Source of the DNA: Oscillospiraceae bacterium
GTDB taxonomy: Bacteria > Bacillota > Clostridia > Oscillospirales > Ruminococcaceae
NCBI GenBank assembly: GCA_020024235.1
Contig: JAHHUA010000002.1
Location: 1-33,339 of the forward strand
Length of the DNA stretch: 33,339 nucleotides
Reading direction: 5' to 3'
Position 1 is the first letter of the stretch. Each line of letters starts with the position of its first letter. Below the pieces are notes generated by a model, which worked only from the letters and a program-made list of their open reading frames with translations, ran no database searches and was not told the DNA's origin. A program made the position numbers and the translations under genes. This document shows, one piece after another, positions 15,743-23,480 of the stretch.

Positions 15743-15808
15743 CTTTTACTTAAATTACCAATATTTTATATCGCAGTTTTCTTCATTAACCTTTGTAAAA
15801 AGCTATAT

Positions 15809-16525
15809 TTACAGCTTTTCCTTGGCAATTTTTGCGGATGTTCTTGGATATTTGCCGGGTGTTGCCGAAACTTTCTTTATTATAACTATGGTTCTTCCGC
15901 TGCCTTCAGGCAGTTCATATGTAATAATTTTTTCAATTTCTCCACCCAGTATTTTTATTGCTGATTTTGCCTCATTAATTTCAGCATCACAGTCAGGTCC
16001 CTTTAATGCCACAAAATATCCACCTATTTTGGCAAAGGGCAAACAGTATTCAGCTAAATTAGTTAAATTTGCTACTGCTCTGGCTGTGGCAATATCATAT
16101 TTTTCACGATATTCCTTGTTTTTTCCGCCGTCCTCTGCCCTTGTATGTATATATTCAGTATTTTCAAAATTAAGAGAATTTCCCACTTCTTTCAGGAAAT
16201 TTATTCTCTTATTCAGACTGTCAAGAAGTGTGAGCTTTATATCAGGACGGAGAATTTTACAAGGCATGGAGGGAAATCCTGCCCCTGTTCCTACATCAAT
16301 CATACTTGCATTTTCTCTTACCTCAAAATATTTTAGCAGCATTACTGAATCATAAAAATGCTTTAATGCAATTCCGTCCTCATCTGTAATAGCTGTCAAA
16401 TTTATTTTGCTGTTCCAGTCTGTCAATAAATCGCTGTAAGTACCAAAATCAGTTAAATTCTCCTCTGTATATGGTATTTCGGCATTTTCCAACTCTTTTC
16501 GGAAAAGTTCTTTATTATAACTCAA
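15809..16525 (-). CDS. rsmG: 16S rRNA G527 N7-methyltransferase RsmG
   Basis: A 238-residue SAM-dependent methyltransferase (formerly GidB). The SAM motif MIDVGTGAGFPSMPCKI is clear, followed by LTLLDSLNKRINFL, and the conserved ARAVANL segment lies near the active site. A basic C-terminal tail (KYPRTSAKIAKEKL) is typical. It methylates G527 in the 530 loop of 16S rRNA; loss in other bacteria gives low-level streptomycin resistance. Its start overlaps the end of mnmG by 11 bases, so the two are translationally coupled. Confidence 0.97.
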   Translation of the reverse strand: MSYNKELFRKELENAEIPYTEENLTDFGTYSDLLTDWNSKINLTAITDEDGIALKHFYDSVMLLKYFEVRENASMIDVGTGAGFPSMPCKILRPDIKLTLLDSLNKRINFLKEVGNSLNFENTEYIHTRAEDGGKNKEYREKYDIATARAVANLTNLAEYCLPFAKIGGYFVALKGPDCDAEINEAKSAIKILGGEIEKIITYELPEGSGRTIVIIKKVSATPGKYPRTSAKIAKEKL

Positions 16526-18413
16526 GTTTTTTTCCTCCTTGTGCCCCTTTTTGTTCCAGCCAGATAACTAAAACCGAAATATCAGCCGGACTTACACCAC
16601 TTATACGGGAAGCTTGTCCCAGGTTTTGTGGTTTTATTTTATTTAATTTTTCCTGTGCCTCTAACCGCAAACCTTTTATTTCCTTATAATCTTGATTTAT
16701 ATCCAATTTTTTATATTCAAGGCGTTTCATTTGTTCCACTTGTGCATATTGTTTTTGAATATATCCCTCATATTTAATTTCTGTTTCAACCTGTTCCCAA
16801 ACTTCCCTGTCCAGTGGCTGTCTTTCGGTATCAAATTCAGCTAAATCCTCATAACTGATTTGAGGACGCTTTATAAGCTCTATCATTTTAATATTAGAGG
16901 AAATTTCTGATGTTCCACGTGAAACAAGCATTTGATTTAACTTGTCGGAAACAGCTATTGTTGTTGTTTTTACACGCTGAATTTCAGCACTGATTTGTTC
17001 CTGTTTTTTAAGATAATGTTCCCATCTTTGGTCGCTGATAAGCCCCAGTTCTCTTCCCAGGGGTGTAAGTCTTTTATCCGCATTGTCCTGGCGGAGAATA
17101 AGCCTATATTCAGAGCGGGAAGTCATCATTCTGTAGGGGTCGGTACAACCCTTTATGATTATATCATCAATAAGTGTTCCAATATAAGATGTAGAACGGT
17201 CAAGGGTAAATTCGCTTTCACCTTTGATTTTTCTTGCTGCATTAATTCCCGCTATAAGTCCCTGAGCTGCTGCTTCTTCATAACCGCTGGTACCGTTAAA
17301 TTGTCCTGCACCGTAAAGATATGGTACTTCTTTAAATTCCAAAGTAGGTTTTAAAGTTGTGGGGTCTACACAGTCATATTCAATGGCATAAGCATTTCTC
17401 ATAATTTTAACATTTTCAAAACCTTTTACTGAGCGGTACATTTCCACCTGTACCTCTTCAGGCAAAGATGTGGAAAAGCCCTGCAAATAAATTTCCTGAG
17501 TATTAAGTCCCATAGGCTCCACAAAAATCTGATGTCTTGGTTTATCGGCAAATCTCACCACTTTATCTTCTATACTTGGACAGTATCTGGGGCCTACTCC
17601 TTCAATATTCCCGCTGTACATAGCTGATTTTTGTATATTATCTCTGATTATTCTATGGGTGTTTTCATTGGTATAAGCAATATAGCAATCCACTTTGTTT
17701 TCCAGTTTGCCTGTGGTTTCAAAGGAAAAAGGAGTGATAATATCATCGCCCGGCTGTCTTTCCAACTGAGAATAATCAATGCTTTTTTTGTGAACTCTGG
17801 CAGGTGTTCCTGTTTTAAATCTCCTTAAATCCAAACCGATTTTTCTGAGATTATCTGTAAGTTTCAGAGATGCGTGCATACCATCGGGACCACTGGAAAA
17901 CATTTGATGTCCCACATGAATTGTGCCATTTAAAAATGTTCCTGTACAAAGTATTGCTGCTTTTACCGGATATAAAGTGCCTAAATGGGTAATAACTCCA
18001 CTGACTTGTCCATTTTCATTAAGCTGTATATCCACAATTTCCGCTTGCTTTACATCTAAATTTTCCTGGTTTTCCAAAACATTTTTCATATAAAGATGAT
18101 ATGCAGAGCGATCAGCCTGAACTCTCAAACTATGCACCGCAGGGCCTTTGCCCATGTTAAGCATACGACTTTGTATAAATGTGGCATCGGCAGCTTTTCC
18201 CATCTCTCCGCCTAATGCGTCAATTTCTCTCACCAAATGCCCCTTTGCCGTACCACCGATAGAAGGGTTACATGGCAAATTGCCGATAGCATCCAATGAA
18301 ATAGTAAATATTATGGTTTTCAGTCCCAGTCTGGCAGAAACAAGTGCGGCTTCTATACCCGCATGGCCTCCCCCTATAACTGCAACATCATAATTTTCTG
18401 AAATATATTCCAT
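16515..18413 (-). CDS. mnmG: tRNA uridine-5-carboxymethylaminomethyl modification enzyme MnmG (GidA)
   Basis: A 632-residue FAD enzyme of usual length. The dinucleotide-binding motif is VIGGGHAGIEAALVSARLG near residue 12. CNPSIGGTAKGHLVREIDALGG and ALCTGTFLNG are family signatures, and the C-terminal helical domain binds MnmE. With MnmE it installs the cmnm5 group on the wobble uridine of certain tRNAs; tRNA-Glu(TTC), encoded in this window, is a family substrate. It starts 12 bases after mnmE. A parS site lies in codons for V-S-R-G-T (16911-16926). Confidence 0.97.
   Translation of the reverse strand: MEYISENYDVAVIGGGHAGIEAALVSARLGLKTIIFTISLDAIGNLPCNPSIGGTAKGHLVREIDALGGEMGKAADATFIQSRMLNMGKGPAVHSLRVQADRSAYHLYMKNVLENQENLDVKQAEIVDIQLNENGQVSGVITHLGTLYPVKAAILCTGTFLNGTIHVGHQMFSSGPDGMHASLKLTDNLRKIGLDLRRFKTGTPARVHKKSIDYSQLERQPGDDIITPFSFETTGKLENKVDCYIAYTNENTHRIIRDNIQKSAMYSGNIEGVGPRYCPSIEDKVVRFADKPRHQIFVEPMGLNTQEIYLQGFSTSLPEEVQVEMYRSVKGFENVKIMRNAYAIEYDCVDPTTLKPTLEFKEVPYLYGAGQFNGTSGYEEAAAQGLIAGINAARKIKGESEFTLDRSTSYIGTLIDDIIIKGCTDPYRMMTSRSEYRLILRQDNADKRLTPLGRELGLISDQRWEHYLKKQEQISAEIQRVKTTTIAVSDKLNQMLVSRGTSEISSNIKMIELIKRPQISYEDLAEFDTERQPLDREVWEQVETEIKYEGYIQKQYAQVEQMKRLEYKKLDINQDYKEIKGLRLEAQEKLNKIKPQNLGQASRISGVSPADISVLVIWLEQKGAQGGKKLEL
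16911..16926. promoter_or_regulatory. Second parS site, inside mnmG
   Basis: The sequence TGTTCCACGTGAAACA differs by one base from the perfect palindrome at 14783-14798 and matches the Firmicute parS consensus TGTTNCACGTGAAACA fully. It is embedded in the mnmG coding frame about 2.1 kb from the first site, giving ParB a second loading site near the origin. Confidence 0.93.
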
Positions 18414-18425
18414 ATGTATCTCCCG

Positions 18426-19790
18426 TTATTTTCCTACACAAAATTTTGCAAATATGCTGTTTACAATTTCTTCCGAGGCAGATTTTCCTGAAATTTCCAA
18501 TAAGCTGCTTAACACATCTTCAATGCAGACATTTACAGCATCAAAAGTCATTCCCATATCAAGGGCATTTTCAGCTTCGATTAGGGATTTATAAGCTTTC
18601 ATGACACATTCTTTCTGTCGCAGTGTATAAAGCATTGGTGTACTGCCGTCAAAATTATTTATATTGTAAATTTCTTTTATCTTATCGGAGAGTATATCCA
18701 TACCTTCCTGTTCTTTTGCAGATATTTCCACCACATATTCAAAATTGTCATAGATATATTTCCTGTCAATTTTAATTTCCATATCTCCCTTGTTGATTAT
18801 CGCCAAAGCTGTGTGATTTTTTGTAAGTTCCACAATTTTTTTGTCATCATCATCAACGGGAGATGTGCCGTCAAATACTGCTAACACTAATGCACTGGCA
18901 GAAGTTTTCTTTATAGCTGCTTCTACACCTATGCTTTCGACCAAATCCTCGGTACTGTGTATTCCTGCGGTATCGGCAATTTTCAGCACTATATCCCCTA
19001 CTTTTACAGTTTCCTCCACAATATCACGGGTAGTCCCCGCTATATGAGTTACAATGCTTGTCTGCTGTCCGGAAAGAGCATTCATTAAAGTGCTTTTTCC
19101 CACATTGGGTTTCCCCACAATTACAGTGGATACTCCGTCTTTTATAATCTTTCCCTTGTCATAGCTTTTAAGCAGTTCTTCCAAATCTGATTTAATTTTG
19201 CCAAGGCCTGTTCTCAGGTCATCATCGGTAACTTCCGGAATATCCTCATCGGGATAATCGGTCCACACATTCAAATGAGCGGTAAGTCCTGTGGTTTCTT
19301 CTATAAGCAAATTTATTTTTTTGTTTAAAACTCCGTCTTTTACACTTAATGCCGCAGCCGCAGAAAGCTTTGATTTAGCGTTTATAAGGTCAATTACCGA
19401 CTCAGCCTGTTCCAGGCTTAATTTGCCGTTTAAAAAGGCTCTCTTGGTAAATTCACCGCTGTCAGCCATGGATGCCCCTGCTTCCAAAGCGGCATTGAGC
19501 ACTCTTTCCATAATATAAGTTCCGCCATGGCATGAAATTTCTACACAATCCTCCCCTGTATAGCTTTTGGGGGAATTATATACCGTTACCACAGCTTCAT
19601 CAAATATGCCTTCCCTGTCCTTAACTTTTCCGTAAATTGCGGAAAAGCCTTTTACATTATTTATGTTTCTTTTTCCTATGGGGACAAAAATTTCAGAGGC
19701 AATTGTTTTTGCATTATCCCCGGAAATACGCACTATTCCTATACCACCCACTCCGTATGGGGTGGCAATAGCCGCGATTGTATTGCTCAC
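18426..19790 (-). CDS. mnmE: tRNA modification GTPase MnmE (TrmE/ThdF)
   Basis: A 454-residue GTPase. The N-terminal formyl-THF-binding domain (1 to about 118) begins MSNTIAAIATPYGVGGIGIVRISG. A helical domain is split by the G domain: G1 GKPNVGKS (226-233), G2 GTTRD and G3 DTAG (273-276). The C-terminus ends in C-V-G-K with catalytic Cys451. It works with MnmG. The frame can be read from an ATG at 19865, but that would add a hydrophobic stretch unknown in the family. A GTG at 19790 with GAGGG seven bases upstream gives the canonical N-terminus, so I chose GTG. Confidence 0.95.
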   Translation of the reverse strand: MSNTIAAIATPYGVGGIGIVRISGDNAKTIASEIFVPIGKRNINNVKGFSAIYGKVKDREGIFDEAVVTVYNSPKSYTGEDCVEISCHGGTYIMERVLNAALEAGASMADSGEFTKRAFLNGKLSLEQAESVIDLINAKSKLSAAAALSVKDGVLNKKINLLIEETTGLTAHLNVWTDYPDEDIPEVTDDDLRTGLGKIKSDLEELLKSYDKGKIIKDGVSTVIVGKPNVGKSTLMNALSGQQTSIVTHIAGTTRDIVEETVKVGDIVLKIADTAGIHSTEDLVESIGVEAAIKKTSASALVLAVFDGTSPVDDDDKKIVELTKNHTALAIINKGDMEIKIDRKYIYDNFEYVVEISAKEQEGMDILSDKIKEIYNINNFDGSTPMLYTLRQKECVMKAYKSLIEAENALDMGMTFDAVNVCIEDVLSSLLEISGKSASEEIVNSIFAKFCVGK

Positions 19791-19836
19791 AGCTTTTCCC
19801 TCCGTTATATATAAAATAAAATAATATACCATTATT

Positions 19837-19865
19837 ACAATACCACAAAAACAGATTAATAACAA
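19837..19865 (-). promoter_or_regulatory. Putative mnmE promoter
   Basis: On the minus strand TTGTTA (19860-19865) and TATTGT (19837-19842) are separated by 17 bases, in the 150-base gap after the terminator at 19903-19938. Both hexamers are imperfect, and an overlapping TTGTGG/TATTAT pair is an alternative. Confidence 0.4.
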
Positions 19866-19902
19866 TAGTAAAACCTGTGGTAATTTTTTAGTTTGTTTAT
19901 AT

Positions 19903-19938
19903 AAAAAATCGCTCCTTTTTTTAAAAGAGCGATTTTTT
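19903..19938. terminator. Bidirectional-looking intrinsic terminator after the PH-like gene
   Basis: Twelve perfect pairs, AAAAAATCGCTC (19903-19914) with GAGCGATTTTTT (19927-19938), give a stem followed by a T-run on either strand. It lies directly after the stop of the PH-like gene and should separate that transcript from mnmE. Confidence 0.88.
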
Positions 19939-19942
19939 TAAA

Positions 19943-20254
19943 TTATTCTTTTCTTATACCTGCTTGTTCCATAGCTGCAATAAGCTTTTTATTGTACATA
20001 CCTGTTATTTTATGTTTCTTGCCGTCTTTGCAGTTAATTGTTAAAGTACTTGCCATTCCTACGGAAATTGAATCTATTTCAGCCAAATCATATTCAAATT
20101 CTGCTTTTAGTCTGCTTTCATCAAATTTAATTCTTTGGTTTGTAACTGTCAATTTTCCGGGATTTGGCTGTGGAATAAAAAGCATGTTCATTATATGTGA
20201 TGCATATTCCTTAGCCAGTAATTCCTCCTGAGGACGCAATTCCAATTTTGGCAT
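19943..20254 (-). CDS. Small PH/GRAM-like domain protein of unknown function
   Basis: A 103-residue soluble protein that I recognise only by fold type. The pattern KLTVTNQRIKFDESRLKAEFEYDLAEIDSISVGMASTLTINCKDGKKHKI resembles bacterial PH/GRAM-like domains: strands with a 'L-T-x-x-R-I-x-F' start and 'I-D-S-I-S' turn, then 'D-G-K-K-H-x-I' before a final helix (NKKLIAAMEQAGI). It has a good promoter (20285-20313), GGAG seven bases before the ATG and its own terminator, so it is an independent gene. It is inserted between jag and mnmE, which are usually adjacent in Firmicutes. No function can be given. Confidence 0.8.
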   Translation of the reverse strand: MPKLELRPQEELLAKEYASHIMNMLFIPQPNPGKLTVTNQRIKFDESRLKAEFEYDLAEIDSISVGMASTLTINCKDGKKHKITGMYNKKLIAAMEQAGIRKE

Positions 20255-20284
20255 AAAAACACTCCTTTCCTATTTATTCTAAAC

Positions 20285-20313
20285 ATTATACTATATTGTT
20301 CTAAAAAAGACAA
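20285..20313 (-). promoter_or_regulatory. Promoter of the PH-like gene
   Basis: On the minus strand TTGTCT (20308-20313) and a perfect TATAAT (20285-20290) are separated by 17 bases, with the ATG about 30 bases downstream of the -10. Confidence 0.7.
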
Positions 20314-20340
20314 TATTTTTCTAAAATTTAATAAAAATAA

Positions 20341-20386
20341 AAACCCCGCATGATTTTTAATTATTACATTAAAAACTGCGAGGTTT
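20341..20386 (-). terminator. Intrinsic terminator after jag
   Basis: AAACCCCGCA (20341-20350) pairs with TGCGAGGTTT (20377-20386) with one mismatch, and the AT-rich inner part pairs further. In the minus-strand RNA GGGGUUUUUAUUUUU follows. It lies six bases past the jag stop codon and ends the rpmH-to-jag cluster. Confidence 0.8.
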
Positions 20387-20391
20387 TTTAA

Positions 20392-21291
20392 TTAAAATTC
20401 TATTTTAGAGTAAAGCTGTGCGTCGGATTTTTCTTCAAATTCCTTATTGATAACAGGTGCCTGTACTTTTTCAGCAGACTTTAAATCGATATTTTCTTCA
20501 TTTTGTCTGCCATAACGCCTGTCCCCTTTGTTATTGTTATAATGACGCTTTCCTCCCTTGTTGTATCCTCCCTGTTTTCTGTCTTTGTTATAAGACTTTT
20601 TAACAGGGTTAAGAGAGCTGATTATAACTTTTCTGTTAGGCTCTTCTCCCACTGATGTAGAAGTAGCCCCTTCTATTTGTGAAACAGCCGCATGAATAAT
20701 TCTTCTTTCATAAGGATTCATAGGTTCCAATGTGGTACTTCTGCCTGTTTTTACTGCATTTATAGCAATCTTTCTGGCAAGGCTTTGAAGAGTTTTTTCT
20801 CTTTTCTCTCTGTAATTTCCTGTATCTATGGTAATTCTGGTGTATTTGTTGTCAACTCTGTTGGCAGCCAAACTTACAAGATATTGGATAGCATCCAGGG
20901 TTTCTCCGCGGCGACCTATAATAGCACCGAGTTTTTCGCCTTCCAAAACAATACTTATTCCACTTTCATCTTCTTCAATTTTTGATGTGTAATCCGTAAT
21001 ATCCATATCATCTAAAATATTTTTGAGAAATTCCAAAGCCTTTTTAGCCTTATTTCCTGTTTCTGATGATTTTTCCTGTTTTGGTTCAACTTGAATTTTT
21101 GTTTCTTCTGTTGCTTCATCTTCGTAAAATACTCTTACTTTTGCATCGGAACTGCCTATCCCAAAAAAGCCTTTTTTTGCTCTTTCCAAAATTTCAACCT
21201 GAACTTCATCACGATTTTTGCCCAATTCCCTACAGGCAATTTCAATAGCTTCTTCCTGGGTTTTGGCTTCTTTTATAACTTCTTTAATCAA
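20392..21291 (-). CDS. jag: RNA-binding protein Jag/KhpB (SpoIIIJ-associated)
   Basis: A 299-residue RNA-binding protein. The Jag-N domain (1-56) includes the conserved KKGFFGIG motif. The KH domain has the G-x-x-G loop IIGRRGE (124-130). The R3H domain carries the R-x-x-x-H motif Arg196-His200. Bacillus Jag is about 208 residues; this one is longer because of an acidic linker (about 57-85) and a 65-residue tail rich in Gly, Tyr, Asn, Lys and Arg (GGYNKGGKRHYNNNKGDRRY), which looks disordered and RNA-binding. It is encoded directly after yidC, as usual, and in other Gram-positives works with KhpA on RNA and cell elongation. Confidence 0.95.
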   Translation of the reverse strand: MIKEVIKEAKTQEEAIEIACRELGKNRDEVQVEILERAKKGFFGIGSSDAKVRVFYEDEATEETKIQVEPKQEKSSETGNKAKKALEFLKNILDDMDITDYTSKIEEDESGISIVLEGEKLGAIIGRRGETLDAIQYLVSLAANRVDNKYTRITIDTGNYREKREKTLQSLARKIAINAVKTGRSTTLEPMNPYERRIIHAAVSQIEGATSTSVGEEPNRKVIISSLNPVKKSYNKDRKQGGYNKGGKRHYNNNKGDRRYGRQNEENIDLKSAEKVQAPVINKEFEEKSDAQLYSKIEF

Positions 21292-21322
21292 AATTTATAC
21301 CTCCCGATAATTAAATTCAAGG

Positions 21323-22384
21323 TTATTTCGATTCTTCTTCGTCATTGTATTCTTCACCGTATTTTTCAGCCATGCGTTTTCTTGCTGCGTTAATCTTCAT
21401 ACGGCTGACTTCTTTTGAAGACAATGCTTTTTCAGTGATTTCTCCTTCTCTGGCTCTCTTTCTGGCTTCTATTTTTTCTTCTCGCTCTTTTTGTCTTCTG
21501 GCTTCTGATTCAGCCTGAGCTTTTTCAGCCATTTCCTTAGGATTGTAAATCTTATTCATAATAAGGGATTGAATTATCATCAATATATTGGAAATAATCC
21601 AATAAAGACCAACACCTACAGGTACAGAGAATGAAATCCATGCAGACATAATGGGCATCATAATCATCATTGTAAAGTTCATTGCCGCACCTTGATTGTT
21701 ATCTCCCATATTTTGGGCATTCATTTTAGTGGTGATATAAGATACCAATAAGCTGGTAATGAACGAAAGAACAGGTACTAATATAAATATATTAAAGGCA
21801 AATGTAGGAACCACACCTAAATCCATGCCCATAAATGTAAAGTCGAAATTCTGAACCTGTTCCAAAAAGCCTTCTCCCAATGAGGCAAAAGAGTCAGGGC
21901 TTATATTTACAGCTTTAATTATACCCATTTCACTGGCAAAATTGTTTGACATGGCAAGTCCCGATTGTTCAAGAACTGTTTTGGCAATTTCTCCGGCAGC
22001 AGTTATTGTTTCTGCACTCATTCGGAGAATATGTTTTAAGGGGTAGTAGATAACATCAATAAGTCCAAACAAAATGGGGAACTGTATAAACATAGGAAGG
22101 CAGCCGCTCATGGGATTATAATTTTCTCTTTGATAGAGCATAGCCATTTCTTCCTGCATTTTTTGAGGGTTATTCTTGTACTTATTCTGAATTTCCGCCA
22201 TCATAGGTCTGAAACTTGCCATTTTTGCCATACCTTTTTGCTGTTTTATAGCAAAAGGAACCATTATCAGCTTTGTTAATATGGTAAACACAATCAGAGC
22301 TACACCGTAGTTATGGAAAATGTTGTAAATAAAGTACATCAACCATCCCAACGGGTAACCCAAAATAGCATACAGAGTTCTCAT
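21323..22384 (-). CDS. yidC: Membrane protein insertase YidC/SpoIIIJ
   Basis: A 353-residue Oxa1/YidC-family insertase. The first membrane helices include NYGVALIVFTILTKLIMVPFAIKQQKGM, with Lys38 where Bacillus SpoIIIJ has the groove arginine. The cytoplasmic helical hairpin follows (MMAEIQNKYKNNPQKMQEEM), then NPMSGCLPMFIQFPILFGL. Later helices include PVGVGLYWIISNILMIIQSLIM. There is no lipobox, unlike Bacillus SpoIIIJ. An insert of about 70 residues (about 120-190) separates the second and third helices. The long charged C-terminal tail (EARRQKEREEKIEARKRA) is suited to ribosome binding. It inserts Sec-dependent and independent membrane proteins and precedes jag. Confidence 0.95.
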   Translation of the reverse strand: MRTLYAILGYPLGWLMYFIYNIFHNYGVALIVFTILTKLIMVPFAIKQQKGMAKMASFRPMMAEIQNKYKNNPQKMQEEMAMLYQRENYNPMSGCLPMFIQFPILFGLIDVIYYPLKHILRMSAETITAAGEIAKTVLEQSGLAMSNNFASEMGIIKAVNISPDSFASLGEGFLEQVQNFDFTFMGMDLGVVPTFAFNIFILVPVLSFITSLLVSYITTKMNAQNMGDNNQGAAMNFTMMIMMPIMSAWISFSVPVGVGLYWIISNILMIIQSLIMNKIYNPKEMAEKAQAESEARRQKEREEKIEARKRAREGEITEKALSSKEVSRMKINAARKRMAEKYGEEYNDEEESK

Positions 22385-22500
22385 TATTGGTTTTCCTCCA
22401 ATTAAAAACTATTAAATTTAAAAAAAGTCCCGTAAATCAGCAAGGTCAAATAAATTATGAAATTTTTATAAATCGAAAATAGAGTTAAAAAAACCGGGAC

Positions 22501-22531
22501 AAAAACAAAAGCACTCCTAAAATGGCTTTTG
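22501..22531 (-). terminator. Weak hairpin after yidD
   Basis: CAAAAGC (minus strand of 22525-22531) pairs with GCTTTTG (minus strand of 22506-22512), followed by UUUUU (22501-22505). A second, looser pairing GTCCCG (22427-22432) / CGGGAC (22495-22500) with a U-run after it spans the rest of the 173-base gap before yidC. Together they suggest partial termination between yidD and yidC. Confidence 0.45.
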
Positions 22532-22557
22532 CTCAAAATTATTAAAATTTTGACAAT

Positions 22558-22776
22558 TTAAAAAACATCGGGAACAGGATCATATCCTCCCCGAGAAAAA
22601 GGATTACATCTTAAAATCCTTCTCACAGCTATGAATCCTCCCTTTAAAGCTCCGTATTTGGAAATTGCTTCTAAAGCATAATTGGAACAGGTCGGAAAGA
22701 ATCTGCAACACGATGGCTTTAGCGGAGAAATAAATTTTTGATAGAATCTGATAATAAGTATTAAAATTTTTTTCAT
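22558..22776 (-). CDS. yidD: Membrane protein insertion efficiency factor YidD
   Basis: A 72-residue protein with the family signature P-L-K-P-S-C-C-R-F-F-P-T-C-S-N-Y-A (about 18-34), then RILRCNPFSRGGYDPVP. The N-terminal 15 residues form an amphipathic, membrane-associating helix. It assists YidC-dependent insertion. It starts three bases after rnpA, the conserved arrangement. Confidence 0.95.
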   Translation of the reverse strand: MKKILILIIRFYQKFISPLKPSCCRFFPTCSNYALEAISKYGALKGGFIAVRRILRCNPFSRGGYDPVPDVF

Positions 22777-22779
22777 AAT

Positions 22780-23118
22780 TTAATCTACATACTTTTTATA
22801 ACGGTTTAAATGTTCTGTCATTTCCGAAAGCACTTTGTTCATTTTGACCTGAGAGGTCTTTTTTCTGGCCACAAACACTATATCAAAACCGTCTTGTACT
22901 TCATAGGGCAAATTCCTGAAAGCCGCTCTTATGACCCTTTTTGCCCTGTTTCTTTCCACTGCGTTTCCGATCTTTTTGGAAGTGGTAATACCTATGCGAG
23001 TTTCACTGCTACGATTTTTTGCCACATAAGTTACAATACACGAACTTATTTTGTTGGTGCCTATTTTATAAGCACGTCGAAAATCATTGTTTTTGTTTAA
23101 GCGCAAAGGTCTTTTCAT
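22780..23118 (-). CDS. rnpA: Ribonuclease P protein component
   Basis: A 112-residue basic protein. The RNR motif is clear in GNAVERNRAKRVIRAAFRN (about 51-69), and the N-terminus KRPLRLNKNNDFRRAYKIG matches the family. It binds the RNase P RNA and helps trim tRNA 5' leaders. It lies between rpmH and yidD, as in most bacteria. A hairpin with a U-run separates it from rpmH. Confidence 0.97.
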   Translation of the reverse strand: MKRPLRLNKNNDFRRAYKIGTNKISSCIVTYVAKNRSSETRIGITTSKKIGNAVERNRAKRVIRAAFRNLPYEVQDGFDIVFVARKKTSQVKMNKVLSEMTEHLNRYKKYVD

Positions 23119-23144
23119 TTTTTCATCTCCAGAAAGCTTATGAT

Positions 23145-23172
23145 AAAAAGAAAGGCCACGCTTTTCGTGGCC
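23145..23172 (-). terminator. Attenuator hairpin between rpmH and rnpA
   Basis: CGTGGCC (23166-23172) and GGCCACG (23154-23160) give a 7-pair GC-rich stem with a CTTTT loop. The minus-strand RNA then reads UUUCUUUUUAU. It lies six bases past the rpmH stop, so it likely lets rpmH be made in excess over rnpA. Confidence 0.75.
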
Positions 23173-23177
23173 ATAGA

Positions 23178-23312
23178 TTAGTAAGACAGACGAGCTCTTC
23201 CTTTTGCTCTTCTTGCTGCGAGCACTTTTCTGCCGTTTCTGGTGCTCATTCTGGCACGGAATCCATGAACTTTTTGTCTGTGCAACTTCTTTGGTTGGTA
23301 AGTTCTTTTCAT
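23178..23312 (-). CDS. rpmH: Large ribosomal subunit protein bL34
   Basis: A 44-codon gene encoding MKRTYQPKKLHRQKVHGFRA and continuing to end RRAKGRARLSY. This is the complete bL34 sequence pattern (KRT-Q-P, HGFR-RM-T-GR-VL-RR-KGR-L). AAAGGAGG stands nine bases before the ATG. It is the first gene left of the origin, transcribed away from dnaA, with a strong promoter at 23353-23382. Confidence 0.98.
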   Translation of the reverse strand: MKRTYQPKKLHRQKVHGFRARMSTRNGRKVLAARRAKGRARLSY

Positions 23313-23352
23313 TTCAAACACCCTCCTTTCGGGGTTAACCTTGCAGTTAATT

Positions 23353-23382
23353 AGTATAACCTATTACATAGCCTTATGTCAA
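23353..23382 (-). promoter_or_regulatory. rpmH promoter
   Basis: On the minus strand a perfect TTGACA (23377-23382) and TATACT (23353-23358) are separated by 18 bases (17 to an overlapping TTATAC). The ribosome site follows about 30 bases downstream. It faces away from dnaA. Confidence 0.75.
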
Positions 23383-23480
23383 GTGTTTAGCATGAATTTT
23401 TGCCGTCATTTTTTCTTTTGTATTATACTCTTTGTAAAACGGTTTCGTTTTATCTTCCATTACAGACTGCCCCGGGCTTT

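Noticed and set aside
18392..18406. AATTTTCTGAAATAT, resembling a CodY box at 13 of 15 positions.
   Set aside because: It is AT-rich and lies inside the first mnmG codons; matches of this quality are expected by chance and no promoter is nearby.
19791..19865. Extension of mnmE to an upstream ATG, adding a hydrophobic segment.
   Set aside because: It would overlap the probable promoter, and MnmE has no membrane segment; the GTG at 19790 has a proper ribosome site.
23469..23477. CCCGGG near dnaA as a second Noc site.
   Set aside because: The flanks (GCCCCGGGCT) do not match ATTT/AAAT; only the six-base core is shared.
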